A stretch of DNA of 64,000 bases from Dioscorea cayenensis subsp. rotundata (GCF_009730915.1 NC_052487.1:17848529-17912528), one strand, 5' to 3'; numbered from the stretch's first letter, positions 24,690 to 38,009 are shown. Program-made: numbers and translations. Notes: generated by a model not told the origin, from the sequence alone.

Positions 24690-27680
24690 CAGAGAATGCA
24701 TCATTTGGTGATGACATGAGGGATGGGAAATTGGGAATGGGACCCATAAAGTTGGGACATGTGGGACCATGAACATATGGACCCACATAAGTGTACGTTA
24801 TACTATGCTTATGATCTTGGTAGCATTAGCATCCTCCCTCTTGTTCTTCTTTTCTTCATCATCATGATGATCATTTTTTTGGTTCTTGTTTTGCTGATTG
24901 GTGTTTTGAGAATTTGATGTTTTTTTTTTAAAAAAAAAAACTCTATTTTTGGCTTGTGGAGAAGAATTATATATGTCATGCAAAACTTTCTTTTTATTTC
25001 ACTTGCAATGTGCCATAAAAAAAGAAGAAGATGTATGTAATGTAATGTAATGTAATGGGTTTATTAAATGCATGAGTGAGAGTGTGTGGCAGAGGATCAG
25101 CCACATTAGTATGGCACAATATATATATATATATAGTGTATAGAGAGAATGTCTGGTTTGTCTATTTAGAAAACTTGGCGTCATTTGTTGGTATTACCTA
25201 TTTGATCCATGCCATATTAAAAATACAAAAAAATAAAAAAATAAAAATAAAAAAAGGAAGTATTCTTGAATATATATTCTTTGGTCTTTGAATTCAATAA
25301 AATATCAATGAGACCCTGTTGTACAATTCTATTCTTGGTTTTGCTAAAAATTCTATCAATTAAGAAATTATGGGTTTATTATTTTTATATATATATATAT
25401 ATATAATGGGAACTATCATTTTGAAGACGGGCATGGATTTTATCCAGAAGGACTGTTAGATCACTATTTGACAGTCTCAATGTTTCTTTTACTTTCATGT
25501 ACTTTTTTTTTAAAAAAAAAACATAACTCATTTTTTTGTTTTTTTTAATGGATGTTTATAGAGACCTCCACAGATGTTTCATAATATACAGTAAATTTAA
25601 TCATGGATTAGTATGCTATCAATAAAATAGTAGAATGAACTCGTGTAATTTAAATGAGGTTTTTGTGGGCGGTTGAGAAGGTATAAGCTTGAGATTGATT
25701 AGAATATGTTAAATTTGGTTGGTTGAAAGTACAGGTATTAACAATTATTATTTGAAAATTTTCAAAATTAAAGGCATGTAAATTGGATTCAACAAAAAGA
25801 AGAAGTACATCTTTTATTTCACTCAAAATGCAATGCTTCTTGTTCAATTTTGCTCTTGCCATGCCAAAGAATTGTCTTCCACTGCTTTCTTTTTATTTCA
25901 TTTGACATACCATGCCAACATATAATTATTTTTTTTATAAAAAAATTAATAAAAAATATGTTAAAACAAAACAGATGTGTACTGAGATCAATTTTAACGA
26001 TCATAAATAATTAAGTGGTCAAATTACAAAATAAAATGTGAAAAATATGGAGAAAAGAAAAAGAAGAAAAATAATGACAGAGGGATTAATATATTCAAAC
26101 ATGCCTTCCAACTCGCATCATTGTTTGTACATTAATTTAGTACAAGAAAGACAATAAAATATCACTCTTACATTGTAAGAAAATTGTACTATTTTAATAT
26201 TAAATTGATAGGATTTTTATCACAAAACATAAGAACAGGATTTAATAGAATGGAGTGTGAGAGCTAAAAAAATGTTTTTATTTATAATTTATAAACCATT
26301 GGTCTACTTTCATCTATTTTTTGTTATTTGATTTTAAGGAACGACTTTGTTCTAAGGCACTTATGATCTATCTCCTTCATAACCAACATGTAAGCTTGAA
26401 CTTAGTGTGTTCAATTGTCTAATTTTAATTCAAATTATGTAAGAAATTAGATTAGATTTATTGCACCCTTTTTTAACATATGATAGTAAGTCATTTTAAC
26501 AATATATTTATGGGTTTTTTTTTATTTTATTTTTTTTTTTATAAAAGAACGATATATAATTAGTTTTAGTAAAGAAATCTTTGGTTTACCACTTGCTTAG
26601 TATATTGTTAAAGACATTTGGTAATGTATAGGAATGCGCAGGTGCCAAAATTCATGCCTGTCACTGTTTATAGTACATTGTTTTATATAAATATATTATT
26701 TATAGTGCTGGTTAAATAGATTCCAAAATTCATATTAGTTTTATATATTATTTTATAGAAATATACTATTTATAGTACTATTTAAATATATTTTTATAAG
26801 TTTCATGTGAGAAGACCCGTATTTCTTATATTTTATGTTATATAGCAGAGAAGATTTATTAATTTGGTATAATTTTTGTAAATTTTTTAGGTGTACATGT
26901 CATAGAGTTTTATTGCCACATGTGGTGTCTGATTAAATTAATAAATTTTTAAAATTAATAAATCATTATAACCGATGCATTTTTGTATATGTCATACCTT
27001 AACAAAACTGCTGTTAAAACAAAAAAAAGAAAAGAAATCTTTGGTTTCATAATTGTCTTTTTGAGCACTTACTCTCTTGAATACTTTATTAATGACCTTT
27101 TCAGATGCAATAATAGAGTTGGAAACTGATAAATTGCAGATTAGATTGAAAGGTTTACGTCTCTTTATTTAATATAAATTACATCAGGTTGACTTGAAAA
27201 CAGTTTAAAGTACTGCATTTCTTGTCTTCTAATTGATTTTAACCAGTCTGAGTTCCAATTTTTTTCTGAAGATTGTGAAAGCATGGTACTAAATTTATTA
27301 ATATTAAGCTCTTTCAGTTTCATTTCAATTTCATTTAGATAAACATGGTCATTCTGAATTTAAAAAAACTCCAAAAAAGAGAAGAGATAAGATAAGAATG
27401 ATGCAAAACAAGGTTGTGATTCTCTCAGAAGGATGTTGTGGTTCTCTAAATTCTCCCAAATTTAGTACAACTAAACTTAATACTTCATATCTCTGCCATT
27501 CATTTTTTTTTTGGTTTTCTAAAAGTACTGAAACTATGTGATCTTTTGAAGACTGAGATATAGACATGAGAGGTCTAAGTGAAGCCATTGTTGAGATTCC
27601 TTTTGGATGGTTAATAGAGGCGTGTGCCAGCCACAAAACAACTAAAAAAGAAGCGTGTATCACCCAAGCACTTACTGATA
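24690..27680. other. AT-rich intergenic region
   Basis: It holds the ERF promoter on the left, four TAATG repeats near 25035, (TA)n near 25120 and 25390, and otherwise AT-rich sequence. Minus frames at 25650-26004 and 27349-27663 have no recognisable features. Confidence 0.4.
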
Positions 27681-27687
27681 AAATTCC

Positions 27688-27694
27688 TATAAAT
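27688..27694 (+). promoter_or_regulatory. TATA box of the metallothionein gene
   Basis: TATAAAT lies 105 bp before the start codon. The leader between them carries a CTT/TTC microsatellite (about 27750-27775), common in plant 5'UTRs. Confidence 0.55.
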
Positions 27695-27792
27695 TCAGAT
27701 CATCTCTTCATCACTAAATTCATTCCACTGCATTGTAGTATTTTCTCATTTCTTCTTCTTCTTCTTCTTCTTCGTCTTCTAATTCGATCAAC

Positions 27793-28080
27793 ATGTCGTC
27801 TTGTGGCAACTGCGATTGCGCTGATAAGAGCCAGTGTGTGTAAGTGCAACAATCATCGTATTTCTGCAGTTTCTGAAACAGAGTTGTTTTTCTAAACATA
27901 TATACAATGTGTTGTTGCAGGAAGAAGGGAAACAGCTATGGAGTTGTGATCACTGAAACTGAGAAGAGCTATTTCGCTGAGGTTGTTGAGGCCCCAGCCT
28001 CAGCAACCGGTGCAGAGCATGACGGCAAGTGCAAGTGCGGCGCTAGCTGCACTTGTACAGATTGTACCTGTGGCAAGTGA
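27793..28080 (+). CDS. MT3: Type 3 metallothionein
   Basis: Exons 27793-27839 and 27921-28080 (GTAAGT donor, TTGTTGCAG acceptor) give 68 residues. The N-terminal cluster is CGNCDC then C15, the Cys-x2-Cys-x-Cys-x5-Cys pattern of plant type 3 metallothioneins. The spacer KKGNSYGVVITETEKSY is characteristic of the type. The C-terminal domain has six Cys (53, 55, 59, 61, 64, 66) in CKCGASCTCTDCTCG. It binds Cu/Zn in the cytosol and is often abundant in fruit and leaves. An AATAAA signal lies at about 28211. The gene converges on the mannanase gene, with about 300 bp between stop codons. Confidence 0.95.
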
Positions 28081-28380
28081 AGACCTCTGATACTTTTAAG
28101 GAATCGGTGATACTAAGTAAAATAAAGATGTAATCGTTGTGTTTGTGTGTCTTGTGTTCTAAGACAGGAGTAAGCCATCTAGTTTTTTCCTGTCGAACTT
28201 TATCGTGCTCAATAAATATAAGTCTGCTATTATAAACGAATGTGTTTTTCTTCGTAAAGAATCCTCCGGTTTTTTACAATACAAAGGATAACAAGAAAGA
28301 GTAACATGACATCCAAATTATACAGATTTCATTGTGTAAGAATCAAAGAAATGATGAAATTTAAGAAGTAGTCGGAAATA
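28081..28380. other. Convergent 3' flanks of metallothionein and mannanase genes
   Basis: This holds the metallothionein 3'UTR (AATAAA near 28211) and the 3'UTR of the minus-strand mannanase. The two transcripts may overlap at their ends. Confidence 0.6.
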
Positions 28381-30684
28381 CTAGTTCTTTTGGCAGATAT
28401 CTTTGTAAGGTGTTTTTAGAATGTCCTGCTTGTAGTTTACTTCAGCTATCCGGCAGGACTGATGTTTGATTAGTTCATACATGGGTTGCCTCGAATCGGG
28501 AAAGATACCGAAATCATCATTGTATTTTTCCATACCTCTTGCTAGGAATTGCCAAATGAGGGCACCTCCTCCGGCTCCATTGTTTTTCGCGGAGTTATGG
28601 ACGGCGTCGTATATGGATTTGTAAAATATATGCCTTTTGGCAGGATCATAGTCCTTGTGATCACTCGAGAGGCCGAATTCAGTAAATAAGACTGGTTTTT
28701 TCAGTTCTGTATCACAGTCTTCGATGTGTATGCTCACCCATTTGGAGATGTACTTCATTTTCTCACTGAAATTGGCTTTCTTCAACCTACAGAAGAACAA
28801 ATTTTCAACATATTTATTTCCATTGATTCACATGGAAATGATTTGTGTCGTTTGTAAGTTACCATTGATCCGGATAGATATGCACAGAAGTGAAATCAAT
28901 GTTCGAAATTTTAGAATTGCGGATGAAATCTGCTCCTGTTCTTCCATAAAATTCCGACGGATTCATGCTAAGCCTTTCTGGAGGGCTTGCTGGGCCATAG
29001 AACCCCTCGAATCCAACTGTCAAGAGGTGCTTCTTATCGATTGATTTAACATATGCTGCCATTTCTTCAAGCCAATCCTACAATTGCCACAACCAAAAGA
29101 TTAATCACAATGAAACCATTCTTTTAGCAGGAAACAGTATAATTTAGCAAATATGTAAAGGTAGGCCATTTAAACGTTCATCATCAGTTTAAAACAATTT
29201 TGAATGCTATTCACGGGTACCGTGCATGTTGCAGGACACAATCGAAAAAAACTCATCAGATAAATACTGAACAGTAATCCTAGAAACTTTCAAGCACTCT
29301 TTATAATAGCAAGACCAGTTTATCAGATATACTACTGATAACTAGAGTCTACACATCAATTCTCACATTTTGCATTAATCTTCGGCAAAATGCATTCAAG
29401 GAAGTAAAATGATCTACATCAATATGATCAAAAGATCGTTCCAATAGCACAACAATCAGTGATTCTTCAGGATTTCTTTGCCAACAAAAATAAAAGTTGA
29501 TCAAATTTTTTCTCTGTTCATCAATTCAAAGATCAATATCAACTTGGAGCTTCAGAAATTAGTTCAGCATTTGGTAATAACTCATTCCATAATAAGACAA
29601 ATTTTGTTTTAAATACTCAAAGGATCTAGCAAGATCAACATTTTGCTGAAATCAAACCACCACATGCCTCCAAAGAGTATAAAACAAAAAATACTACACA
29701 AATTGCAAGTGCAGTTTGATGTTTGAAGTTTTTCCCAACAAAATGCTGACAATGCATGTTTTGGAATTTTAGTTGAACACTTACTTGGAGTGTGTCACCA
29801 GTTGCATCAGACAAGCATGCAGGTTCATTAATCAATTCCCACGCAAAGATCGCCGGATCATCTCTATACTCTATACCAGTCAAGTGGTTTTTCCTCGTCA
29901 AAATCGTCTATCAAAACATCAACAATTTCCACTCAAACATCTTGTTTTTTTAATAAAATTGAATCAAAAGCAGAAAATTACCTTCAAATAAACCTTGAAA
30001 TAACTGCGAATGGCCGGATCAAAGAAGAACGAATCATTCGAAGATGTCAAACTAATTCCTTCCTCCCATGCCCATCTAACATACTGACTCTTCCCACCAA
30101 ATGCATCTAAATTATTAACCAAACTAAGAAGCAATCTAATCCCATGTCTTCTTGCTTCCACAACAACTTTATCTAATGCCTGTGAACACATTATTAATCA
30201 GCAAAAACAAGCAAAATATACCACCAAAAAAAAAAAATCATACCTTGAAAACCCTTTCATTGAATCTACCAAGAGAAACCTGGAGAGCATGATAAGCACC
30301 ATCATTGAAAGCCCAAGACCTGCAAACACTAAGCCCCATATTTTCCCCAATCTGGAACATCTCCAAAACCCTAGGCCAGCTATAATCCTCCACTGCCTGA
30401 TCCATGAGCCAGTAAGAATTCCAGCCATTAACATAGAAAGGCTTTCCATCCAACATGAGCTGAGTACCATTAACCCTCACAAAATTCATCTTTGGTAGTT
30501 CAGGATGGAATCCAATGTAACCAATGGAAATATATATGAAAACAATACATGAAAGAATGCCAAGAACAACAAGATACCATCCTCTCTGACCAACAAGAAC
30601 TGGTTTGTGACCAGAGAGAGGCCTGTAAAAGCTCCACCTCTGAGAGTTCCTTGATTGAAGAAGTGCCATTTCTGAGTTCCTCAA
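28381..30684 (-). CDS. Mannan endo-1,4-beta-mannosidase (GH5), membrane-anchored type
   Basis: Five exons on the minus strand: 30684-30244, 30179-29982, 29907-29785, 29077-28863, 28786-28381, all with GT-AG borders, giving 460 residues. Residues 36-57 are a hydrophobic signal anchor, as in plant MAN proteins with N-terminal anchors. The catalytic domain has [12 protein letters not shown] and [10 protein letters not shown]. The acid/base Glu241 is in [10 protein letters not shown] and the nucleophile Glu362 in [16 protein letters not shown] near the C-terminus matches the family. It hydrolyses beta-1,4 bonds of mannans and galactomannans in the wall or secretory path. Met6 is an alternative start. 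A TATA-like CTATATAAAC lies at 30970-30961. No defects seen. Confidence 0.95.
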
Positions 30685-30960
30685 AATCTAAGCTTTGTTT
30701 AGAAAAAAGCAAATCTAAGCATGAAACAGAAAGTAAATAGTGTTTTATACATATATGTATGTATACATGTGTTGGAAGTAGATCAGAAAGCAAACTTCAC
30801 AGAGAAGCATGTGAGAGAGACTACCTGCTTGGATCAAGATCAACTTTTTCTTTTTCTTGCTTACCCTTTTTTTTTGTTTTAATTTTTGTCAAGTGAAGAA
30901 TAGGGCAATGTTAGAATGTGTAGTGTACAAAAGGAAGGGAAGTACATTGACCAGGGAAGT

Positions 30961-30970
30961 GTTTATATAG
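30961..30970 (-). promoter_or_regulatory. Putative TATA box of mannanase gene
   Basis: Read on the minus strand the sequence is CTATATAAAC, about 280 bp upstream of the start codon, which would leave a 5' leader of about 250 bp. Confidence 0.4.
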
Positions 30971-31147
30971 TGACTGTTGTTGAAGAGAGAGCATTGATAT
31001 TTGTTTTGTGTTTTGCAATTATAGCCACTGGTTCACAAATCATGAACTTTTAATCCAATAAAAAACCAAATTATGAACTTTTTCTTATCCAATTTATGAT
31101 TTGCCCATTTTTATTATTATATATATTACAATATGTTTTTTTTTTTT

Positions 31148-31348
31148 GGGACATCTTTAGAAAACGAATCTAAGGACATCCCATAGCAGCAGTTAGATTA
31201 TTCATCTAATGACTGTTAGTTTTATTACTAACCCCGGACCACCTCCGGGATTATATTTATAATAAAATAATAACCGTTAGATGATGATCTACTGTTGTGG
31301 ATGTCCTTAAATTTTTAAATTTAGGGACATCTCTAGATTACCGGACAT
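31148..31348. mobile_element. Fold-back MITE-like element, about 200 bp
   Basis: The left half (GGACATC..TAAGGACATCC..CCCCGGACC) matches the complement of the right half (GGACATCC..CATCTAACGG..CCGGAGGTGGTCC) over most of its length, so it folds into a long hairpin. No clear target duplication was found, so the superfamily is undecided. Confidence 0.5.
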
Positions 31349-33612
31349 ATATATATATATATATAATTAGAAGTGTATATGATTTAAATTTGACTATCAA
31401 GAGAAGTCTTGAGTTTTTGAAGTCCCATATGATGGATCATGAGAAACCAATTTCTAACATCTATACTTATTAAGTTTCTCTAAAAATCTTGTTTCACATC
31501 ATATGGTCGATTATCTCTTCCATATTTCTATATATGTTCTTTTTTTCATTTTATTTTTTTCTTATTAATTATATTTGTGGTTATAAGTTCCTTTATTTTG
31601 TTTTTTTTATTTTTAAATAGAAGAAATGGTTTATTCATTTTTGTTAATAAAGAAAATAATGTTAATGATCAATTTTTATAAATAAAAGTATAAAAACTAA
31701 ACCGGTTGATTTTGATGATGTTCAAAATGGATAAGTAATATTATATATATTAAAATAAGAACAAATTGCATCTAACTAATACAAGTTATGGCTTTCATCA
31801 TGTATGACCGGAGAAAATAATTGATCTCTAAAAAAACACATATTTTTCTTTATATCTTTTAGAAAATAAGGTTCTTTTGGTATACATGTGAGACACCGAC
31901 CCCATGTCCAATTGAGTTATTTATTATAATAATATTTTTTAATTTAAACTTTTTATTATTTTTTCTATTGTGATCTAAAACATCTCCACTCTATATATTA
32001 ATTTTTTATGGTTTCAACTATTTATTTATGTTAATAAATCCCTGAGTGTTAAAATGCACAAATTTGTAGATTTTTTATTTCTTATTTATATAACTTTTAA
32101 CATTTTTAAAGGTTGTAAGATGAAGACTTTCAAAAAGTGATCATGGGCAAGGGTTTTTTTTTAATCACTTCACAACTTTAAAAAAATATTTTATTCAATA
32201 AATCAGTTGAGGTGGACCCACACGGCCATACGAAATATTTTTAATAAAAATAAATAAATAATTATTTTATTAAATAATTAAGAAAAAAAATTAAACTGTT
32301 AAAAATACAATATATATAATAGAAAAAAAATATTGGCTCTGTAATTCAATAATAAAAGTAAAACCAAGCAGACAAATATATCAGTTATATATAAAAAATA
32401 ATTATATGGCGATGGATCATTTTATTTAAACAAAAAATAAAGTGAATTAGTGGTTAAATTAGCTTTATGTTATCATAATAAATACTAGAAAAACTACATA
32501 AGTGAAAGTTTTATTTGATTGTTGCAAAGACTAAGTTTTCAGTTTATTTTTTTTAATTTAACACTTCGAGGAGCATAATATTTTTTTATGAAATAAATAA
32601 AAAATATATTTCATTTTACTGTAGATAAACGAAAAAGGAAACTTTTTATATAATAGGTTGATATTTATTTTAGAACTTGTAATTTGGCTTGTGAACAGGA
32701 GGAGACACAAGTCAATAAGAAGACCCTTGAATAAATAATTCAAGCCAACACAGACATAAGATAACATGCAAGTTCCCTTTTTAAAAAGAATAGACATATA
32801 ATCCGAATCTTGCATTACTATGCAAAACTAAAAATAATTTATAGATAAGGACAATTGTGGATGCTTTATGCTTTGGATTGTGAGTTGAGATGTGATTATC
32901 AAAAGCTTAGACACAGTGCATGCAAGATTGTCAGATCTTAATGGATCATCTACCTAATAATAATAATGCCCAACCAATCTTATATATATATATATATATA
33001 TATTTGGACTTAAAATTCATTACCTTCATCTTCAATGACATCCACCATGCACCCCTAAAATCAAGATTTTTCCTTTTATTTATATGGTTTGGAATGACAA
33101 ATTTTTTTTGTGGGGTCCTTCATGTTAGTTGCCAGTGGCTACACAATGCAAAGATGGTCAGAATCTCATTATTTTAACTTGTTATATTATGAAATATATA
33201 TTATAAAGTTATTATATACTTTTATTTTGAGATCAATAGTAAATGAGTGAAAATTAGAGAGATTTGTTCCAATTTCTTTCCGAATGCATGTGGTTTATTC
33301 ATTTTATTTAAAAAAAATTAGAGATATAGTGTATGTCAAGAGCTAATTTATGATAAAGACTAAAGAGATGTTAATATTTAAAGAAAAAAAATAAAATAAA
33401 ACAACCACGTGCCGTGATTAGGATCTCTACAATATATTAAAGTCGCTAGTTGAATAGAAGAAATCAAGGATACTTTAATAGTGCATATTGTCTCTTCAAA
33501 ACTCGTGCTTATTTGATTCCTGATCCACAGATAACTAAACAAGAAATATATGATAAATTTTAATAATAATATAGTGGAAAGGGCATATTGATAGAAAATA
33601 TGGTTGTTTTTT
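31349..33612. other. AT-rich intergenic region
   Basis: Only AT-rich DNA, short (TA)n tracts (31347-31365, 32984-33002) and short frames without motifs. Confidence 0.4.
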
Positions 33613-33938
33613 TGTTAGAGTAAACAAGGACCGAGGAAGAAGAATTTGGTGGATTTTGAGGCGTATAAATATAGTATATATTACAGAAATTTATCATCCA
33701 CAAGTCTGCACTAGGTTTGCAATAATATAATTCTCTCAAAATACAATAAAATCCTACATATTAAAATTCAATAGAAAAAAATTAATCTTCTGTGAGAAAG
33801 TTTCTGTTTTTAAAGAAGAAAAATAATGAGTACTCATCATAGATTTAAATAATATATATATATATATATATATTTTATATGTACATTCTTCTCTTTATCT
33901 AATGTGGGCCTAAACTTTTCACACATACTACATTAACA
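33613..33938 (-). repeat. 3' LTR of a truncated Copia element
   Basis: On the minus strand this 326-bp segment starts TGTTAATG and ends CTAACA, giving a TGTTA/TAACA terminal inverted repeat. It directly follows the purine tract AAGTGGGGGAT (33949-33939), the polypurine tract that precedes a 3' LTR. The matching 5' LTR is absent from the window. Confidence 0.7.
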
Positions 33939-35225
33939 ATCCCCCACTTAGTATGTGTAAAGTTGATATAGTCATATTATGACTAAACGCATTTATAAAA
34001 GTAACTTTCATTTTAAACATAATTCAATAATTTAGTAAAAATCACAAGTGGCTTAAGTTTAAACTGTAATTCTATCTGCCAAATTGGAATTGTCACACAT
34101 GTTTTGCCATTAATGGCATTTCAAACAGAAGTTCTCTATGAAATTAAAATAACACTATTAAGGCCTTATGCTCCATCTTAACTTTATAAAAAAATTTATT
34201 AAATATACTTAACTTTGATAAAAGCGGCACCACTTCTCAATTTTTTTTTATATAGGTGAAGTTTTTAAATATTTTATTTGCTTCATTAAGAGTTTAATTT
34301 ATACACTCACTCTCTTAATAGCCTTGGTACTAATTTGCTAATCAACAAAACCTAGTATGTAGAAACATTTATCACTAACTTGTTATTACCCTTTAAACTT
34401 CTAAATCAGTAGTAATATTAAAATAAAAGTTGGGTTCCTATTAATAATAAGTTTAGCTAAAAGGTCGTAGACCCATCTCAACAACAATGTTTCTTATTAA
34501 ATCTCTTAATAGAGCTTTAGTTAATGAATTTGTTAGATTCTTGCACGATCTCACATAGTAAAGGTAATAATACCATCTGCGATCAATTGTCTCACATAAT
34601 CATACCTTAGATTTATATATCTTGACTTACCATTATATATTTTATTGAGTGCTCTTGACATAGTCCCTTGACTATCACAGTGCAAGGAAATGGCTACCAT
34701 TGGTTGTGGCCACAACTTTATATCTAATGATCAGTTTCTCAACCAATCTCCTTCCTTGCCTGCTGCTGCTAAGGCAATAAATTCAAACTCCATAGTTGAG
34801 TGTGTTATACATGTTTGCTTCTTTGATGCCCACGCCACATCCATATGTTAAAATCCATCCACTAGTGGACATTTTGTCACTAGTACTTCTTATCCAACTA
34901 GCATCAAAATATACTTTTAATACAACAGGAAAACTATCATAGAATAAGCCCAAGTATTGTCTTCTTAAGGTATCTTAAGACCCTTTTTATTGCATTCCAG
35001 TGTAACAAACCTGGATTTTTAGTAAATCATGACAATTTACAAACTACAAATGCTATATCAGGTCTACTGCAATGCATAGCATACATAAGACTACTTGTAG
35101 TACTAGCACATTCAAGTTGAGCTATTACTTTATCAGGATTTTCAGTCAAATTAATGGAAACATCATAAGGAGTATTTGTTTCTTTAATGTTCAAATGATT
35201 AAACTTATTTAACACTTTGTTTTAT
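33939..35225 (-). pseudogene. Copia RT end and RNase H, truncated and decayed
   Basis: On the minus strand the conceptual reading gives SSLMYAMHCSRPDIAFVVC, then HWNAIKRVLRYL, YFDASWIRST, EFIALAAAGKEGDWLRN, LHCDSQGTMSRALNK and SRYINLRYDYVRQLI. This is the end of reverse transcriptase followed by Ty1/copia RNase H. Several stops and frame changes break it (for example before EFIALAA). Gag, protease, integrase and most of reverse transcriptase are missing beyond 35225. About 600 bp of non-coding DNA separates RNase H from the polypurine tract. Confidence 0.85.
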
Positions 35226-36960
35226 GTAATGAGATAAATAGAGTGCAAAACCCCCCACTATGTCTTCTAACTTAGGCGTGAGAGGATTTTAAGGCTGTAA
35301 ACGTGCCGAGCCGAGCCGAGTATCACCAACCTTGAGCTCGGCTTGAGTATATTATTCGAAGGCTCGAGGTCAGCTCGAGCTCGTTCGAGCCATTTTTTTT
35401 TTGTGCTCGAGCTCGACTCGCTAAAAGATCCCAAGTAGCTCGATCTCGGCTTGTTTAAGCTCGAGTTAGGATAATATATATAATGTAAGTAATTTAATAT
35501 AGTTATATAATTATATATTTTTGTAATTAATATATAAATAATTTAATATTATATATATAAGCTCGTTTAGGCTTGCGAGCCTCACGAGCTGAGTATGTTT
35601 AGGCTCGAGCTCGGCTCGACAATGTAGACGAGTAGCTCGAGCTCGGCTTGGCTCGTGAAAATTCAAATCGAATTCAAGCACTGATCGAGCCGATCTCGAG
35701 TAGCTCACGAGTAGCTTGACTCATTTACACCCCTATTAGCATTCAAGGGAAGGTCAAACATGAGAAAGGGGTGATTTGGACAAAGAATCCCCCTAGGGTT
35801 GACATTAAGCCCTAAATTATGGATGATGTATTGTGATGGTAGTTTAGGCTAAGAGAATACTAAAGTAAGTTAAACCCGATGGTCACGGCGATTAACCCCT
35901 AATCACATACAAGTATTAGCTCGAAATCTCTTCAGACCAAATCCTGCTATGATTGCATTACACCTAAGAAAATCTCTAATTAGAGTCAAATACAATATCT
36001 AGGTTCATCCCTAATGGTTGGAGGGGTACGAAATATCCGATGGTCACGGTGTATTCATACATGAATCCCTTTTAAGCTAAGTGAGTCTAATACAAGGGCG
36101 ATGATCACGCAACCAAATACAATCTAGAAATTGAACCACAGAGTTCTCATGCAATCCAATACATCCAAGAACACATAGCAAGAACCACAAACTACAAGAT
36201 TCTATAAAAAAATCCAACATTCAACAATACATCAACACAGATGATCATCCAAATTACAACAAAACAACCCTAGAGTTCATCAAGTCCAAATCACAAATAA
36301 GTTAGTTCCTTATGAAAGAGGAACACTCATACAACTCCAAGAAATAACAAACAAGAAAAGAAGCAAGAAATACTCCATCTAGCTTTGGATCCCCTTGGAT
36401 GGATGAAGATCTTGAAGGTTCGCCAGAATTTCTCCTCAAACAATGCTTTGATGTCTTGAATCTTCCCCCTATCCCCTCCTCTGATGTTTGCCTCCCTCTT
36501 GATGAAGCTTTGCACAGTAGATCGCTAGAAATCATGGGCAAGAAAGATGGGGCGGCGGCCCAAGAGGCCCTAGAAGAAAAAGATCCCCAAAACAATGCCC
36601 TAGAATTGACTTAAAACCCTACTTGGGTTCGCTTCATAGCCTGGCTCACGGGCGAAAGTTTGCCCGTGAGAGCCTTGGGATTTTTGTCGATTTTTTTAGT
36701 AAAGTGATACAGTACATGCATAGTACTTTTGCTACAGTACATTGCTATAGTTGCTATAGTACAGGTATGTAATTTCTCTAGCTAGCTTACGGGGCTTCTT
36801 CACGGCCGTGATGTTGCTCGTAAGGAAAACTCGAGGCTTCACAAATTCTTCATCCCTGTTGTGATACAATGCTTGCTACAATACTGCTATAGTGCCTGAG
36901 GCCCTAAACTGTCATTTTTGGTGTAGATTTCTTTCTGAATGTGTTATTGGGCTCACCTAG
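35226..36960. mobile_element. Probable non-coding LTR-retrotransposon-derived sequence with nested insert
   Basis: Moderate-GC sequence unlike the AT-rich spacers around it. Phrases such as CGATGGTCACGG (twice, near 35878 and 36038) and TCACGGGCGAAAGTTTGCCCGTGA (an inverted repeat near 36649), and repeated GCTACAGTAC/GCTATAGT motifs, resemble LTR or leader DNA of plant Gypsy-type elements. No coding domain is visible. It is interrupted by the element at 35291-35735. LTR ends were not defined. Confidence 0.4.
35291..35735. mobile_element. Nested inverted-repeat element of the GGGTGTAAA family, 445 bp
   Basis: The left end AAGGCTGTAAACGTGCCGAG and the inverted right end AGGGGTGTAAATGAGTCAAG are similar. 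Both are followed by many GAGCTCG/GAGCCGAGC words read towards the centre, with an AT-rich middle. A related piece is at 50094-50280. No clean target duplication was seen. Confidence 0.55.
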
Positions 36961-37876
36961 GTTTCTTTTTAAGCCTGTGACACAAATAGAAACGATTAAA
37001 CTATGCAAAAGGCATCGATTCATCAAAATGTTCATGAATAGTACAAACTATATACGTATAAGATAAGTACATTTAGGTGTTTATTACAAATTGCAAAATA
37101 ACATTGCAAAAATAAGTGATTGGTTGTTTTCATGACTATATGACTAAACACATATAATTGTAAGTAAATGATTGCAATCTCACTTGGTCAAATTATCCAG
37201 GAGTAGGATTTTATCATCGTGTGCACGAAAAATGAAAATGATATAATTTTGTTTAGCAAGCAACTTTGTAGAACTTGGGGCCCAACAACCATTTTAGTTC
37301 ACTAATGTTGAGAAATTTGCATATATTGGCCAAGTTTTGATGGATCATTAAACTAAAAAAATAAAATAAAATACAAATGTGGTAAATGATTTGACTATTT
37401 TTCAGGGGTTGATAAGTCAAAAACTTTTGTACTCTTCTCAATTGACACTTAAATGGACATTACTCCATATTTCTAATTTTTGAACATCACTCTATTAAAA
37501 GCCCATTAAATGCTTGAAGGCACATATTATTTTCCTAAAAGCAAGTGGTGATCCATCATCCATGCATGAATTAAATAATTTGAAGCCAACTATCTTTTAA
37601 ATATGAAAATGATATTTAATTGAGTGATATTATTGGATGTCATTTTTATGGTTGCTGTGTATGTACTACTTGTCTGATTTTTAAAATTCTTAATTTTCTT
37701 AAAAATTACATAGCTTTTCTCTCATCGCTAATTAATCCCCTCTTCACTTGACTTATAAAAAATATTTATTTTGATTTTGACTATATATATTTAATAATCT
37801 GTTAAGTGTGGACTCATTTAGACAGGCAATTTGTTTGGTTAGACTTAGGAGATAAAACAAAAAGATTAACGTAAAA
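36961..37876. other. AT-rich spacer
   Basis: No gene or clear repeat was seen between the retrotransposon-like DNA and the Pack-MULE. Confidence 0.4.
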
Positions 37877-37885
37877 TTATGTATA
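37877..37885. repeat. Left 9-bp target duplication of the Pack-MULE
   Basis: TTATGTATA, repeated exactly at 42170-42178. Confidence 0.9.
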
Positions 37886-38009
37886 GAGTAATGCTATATA
37901 GAACGAAAACCTCACACGAAACCAGTCACACGAATGATGTGGTTGGTGACGTGTTTTTAATTTTAAAAATTAAAAAGAGAAGAGAGCCACACATGATCTC
38001 TCTTCTCTG

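Noticed and set aside
27349..27895. Frames on both strands around the metallothionein leader
   Set aside because: No family motif; the plus frame is out of frame with, and overlaps, the real metallothionein exon.
36399..36614. 71-codon plus frame
   Set aside because: It lies in retrotransposon-like non-coding DNA, with an equally open overlapping minus frame and no domain.
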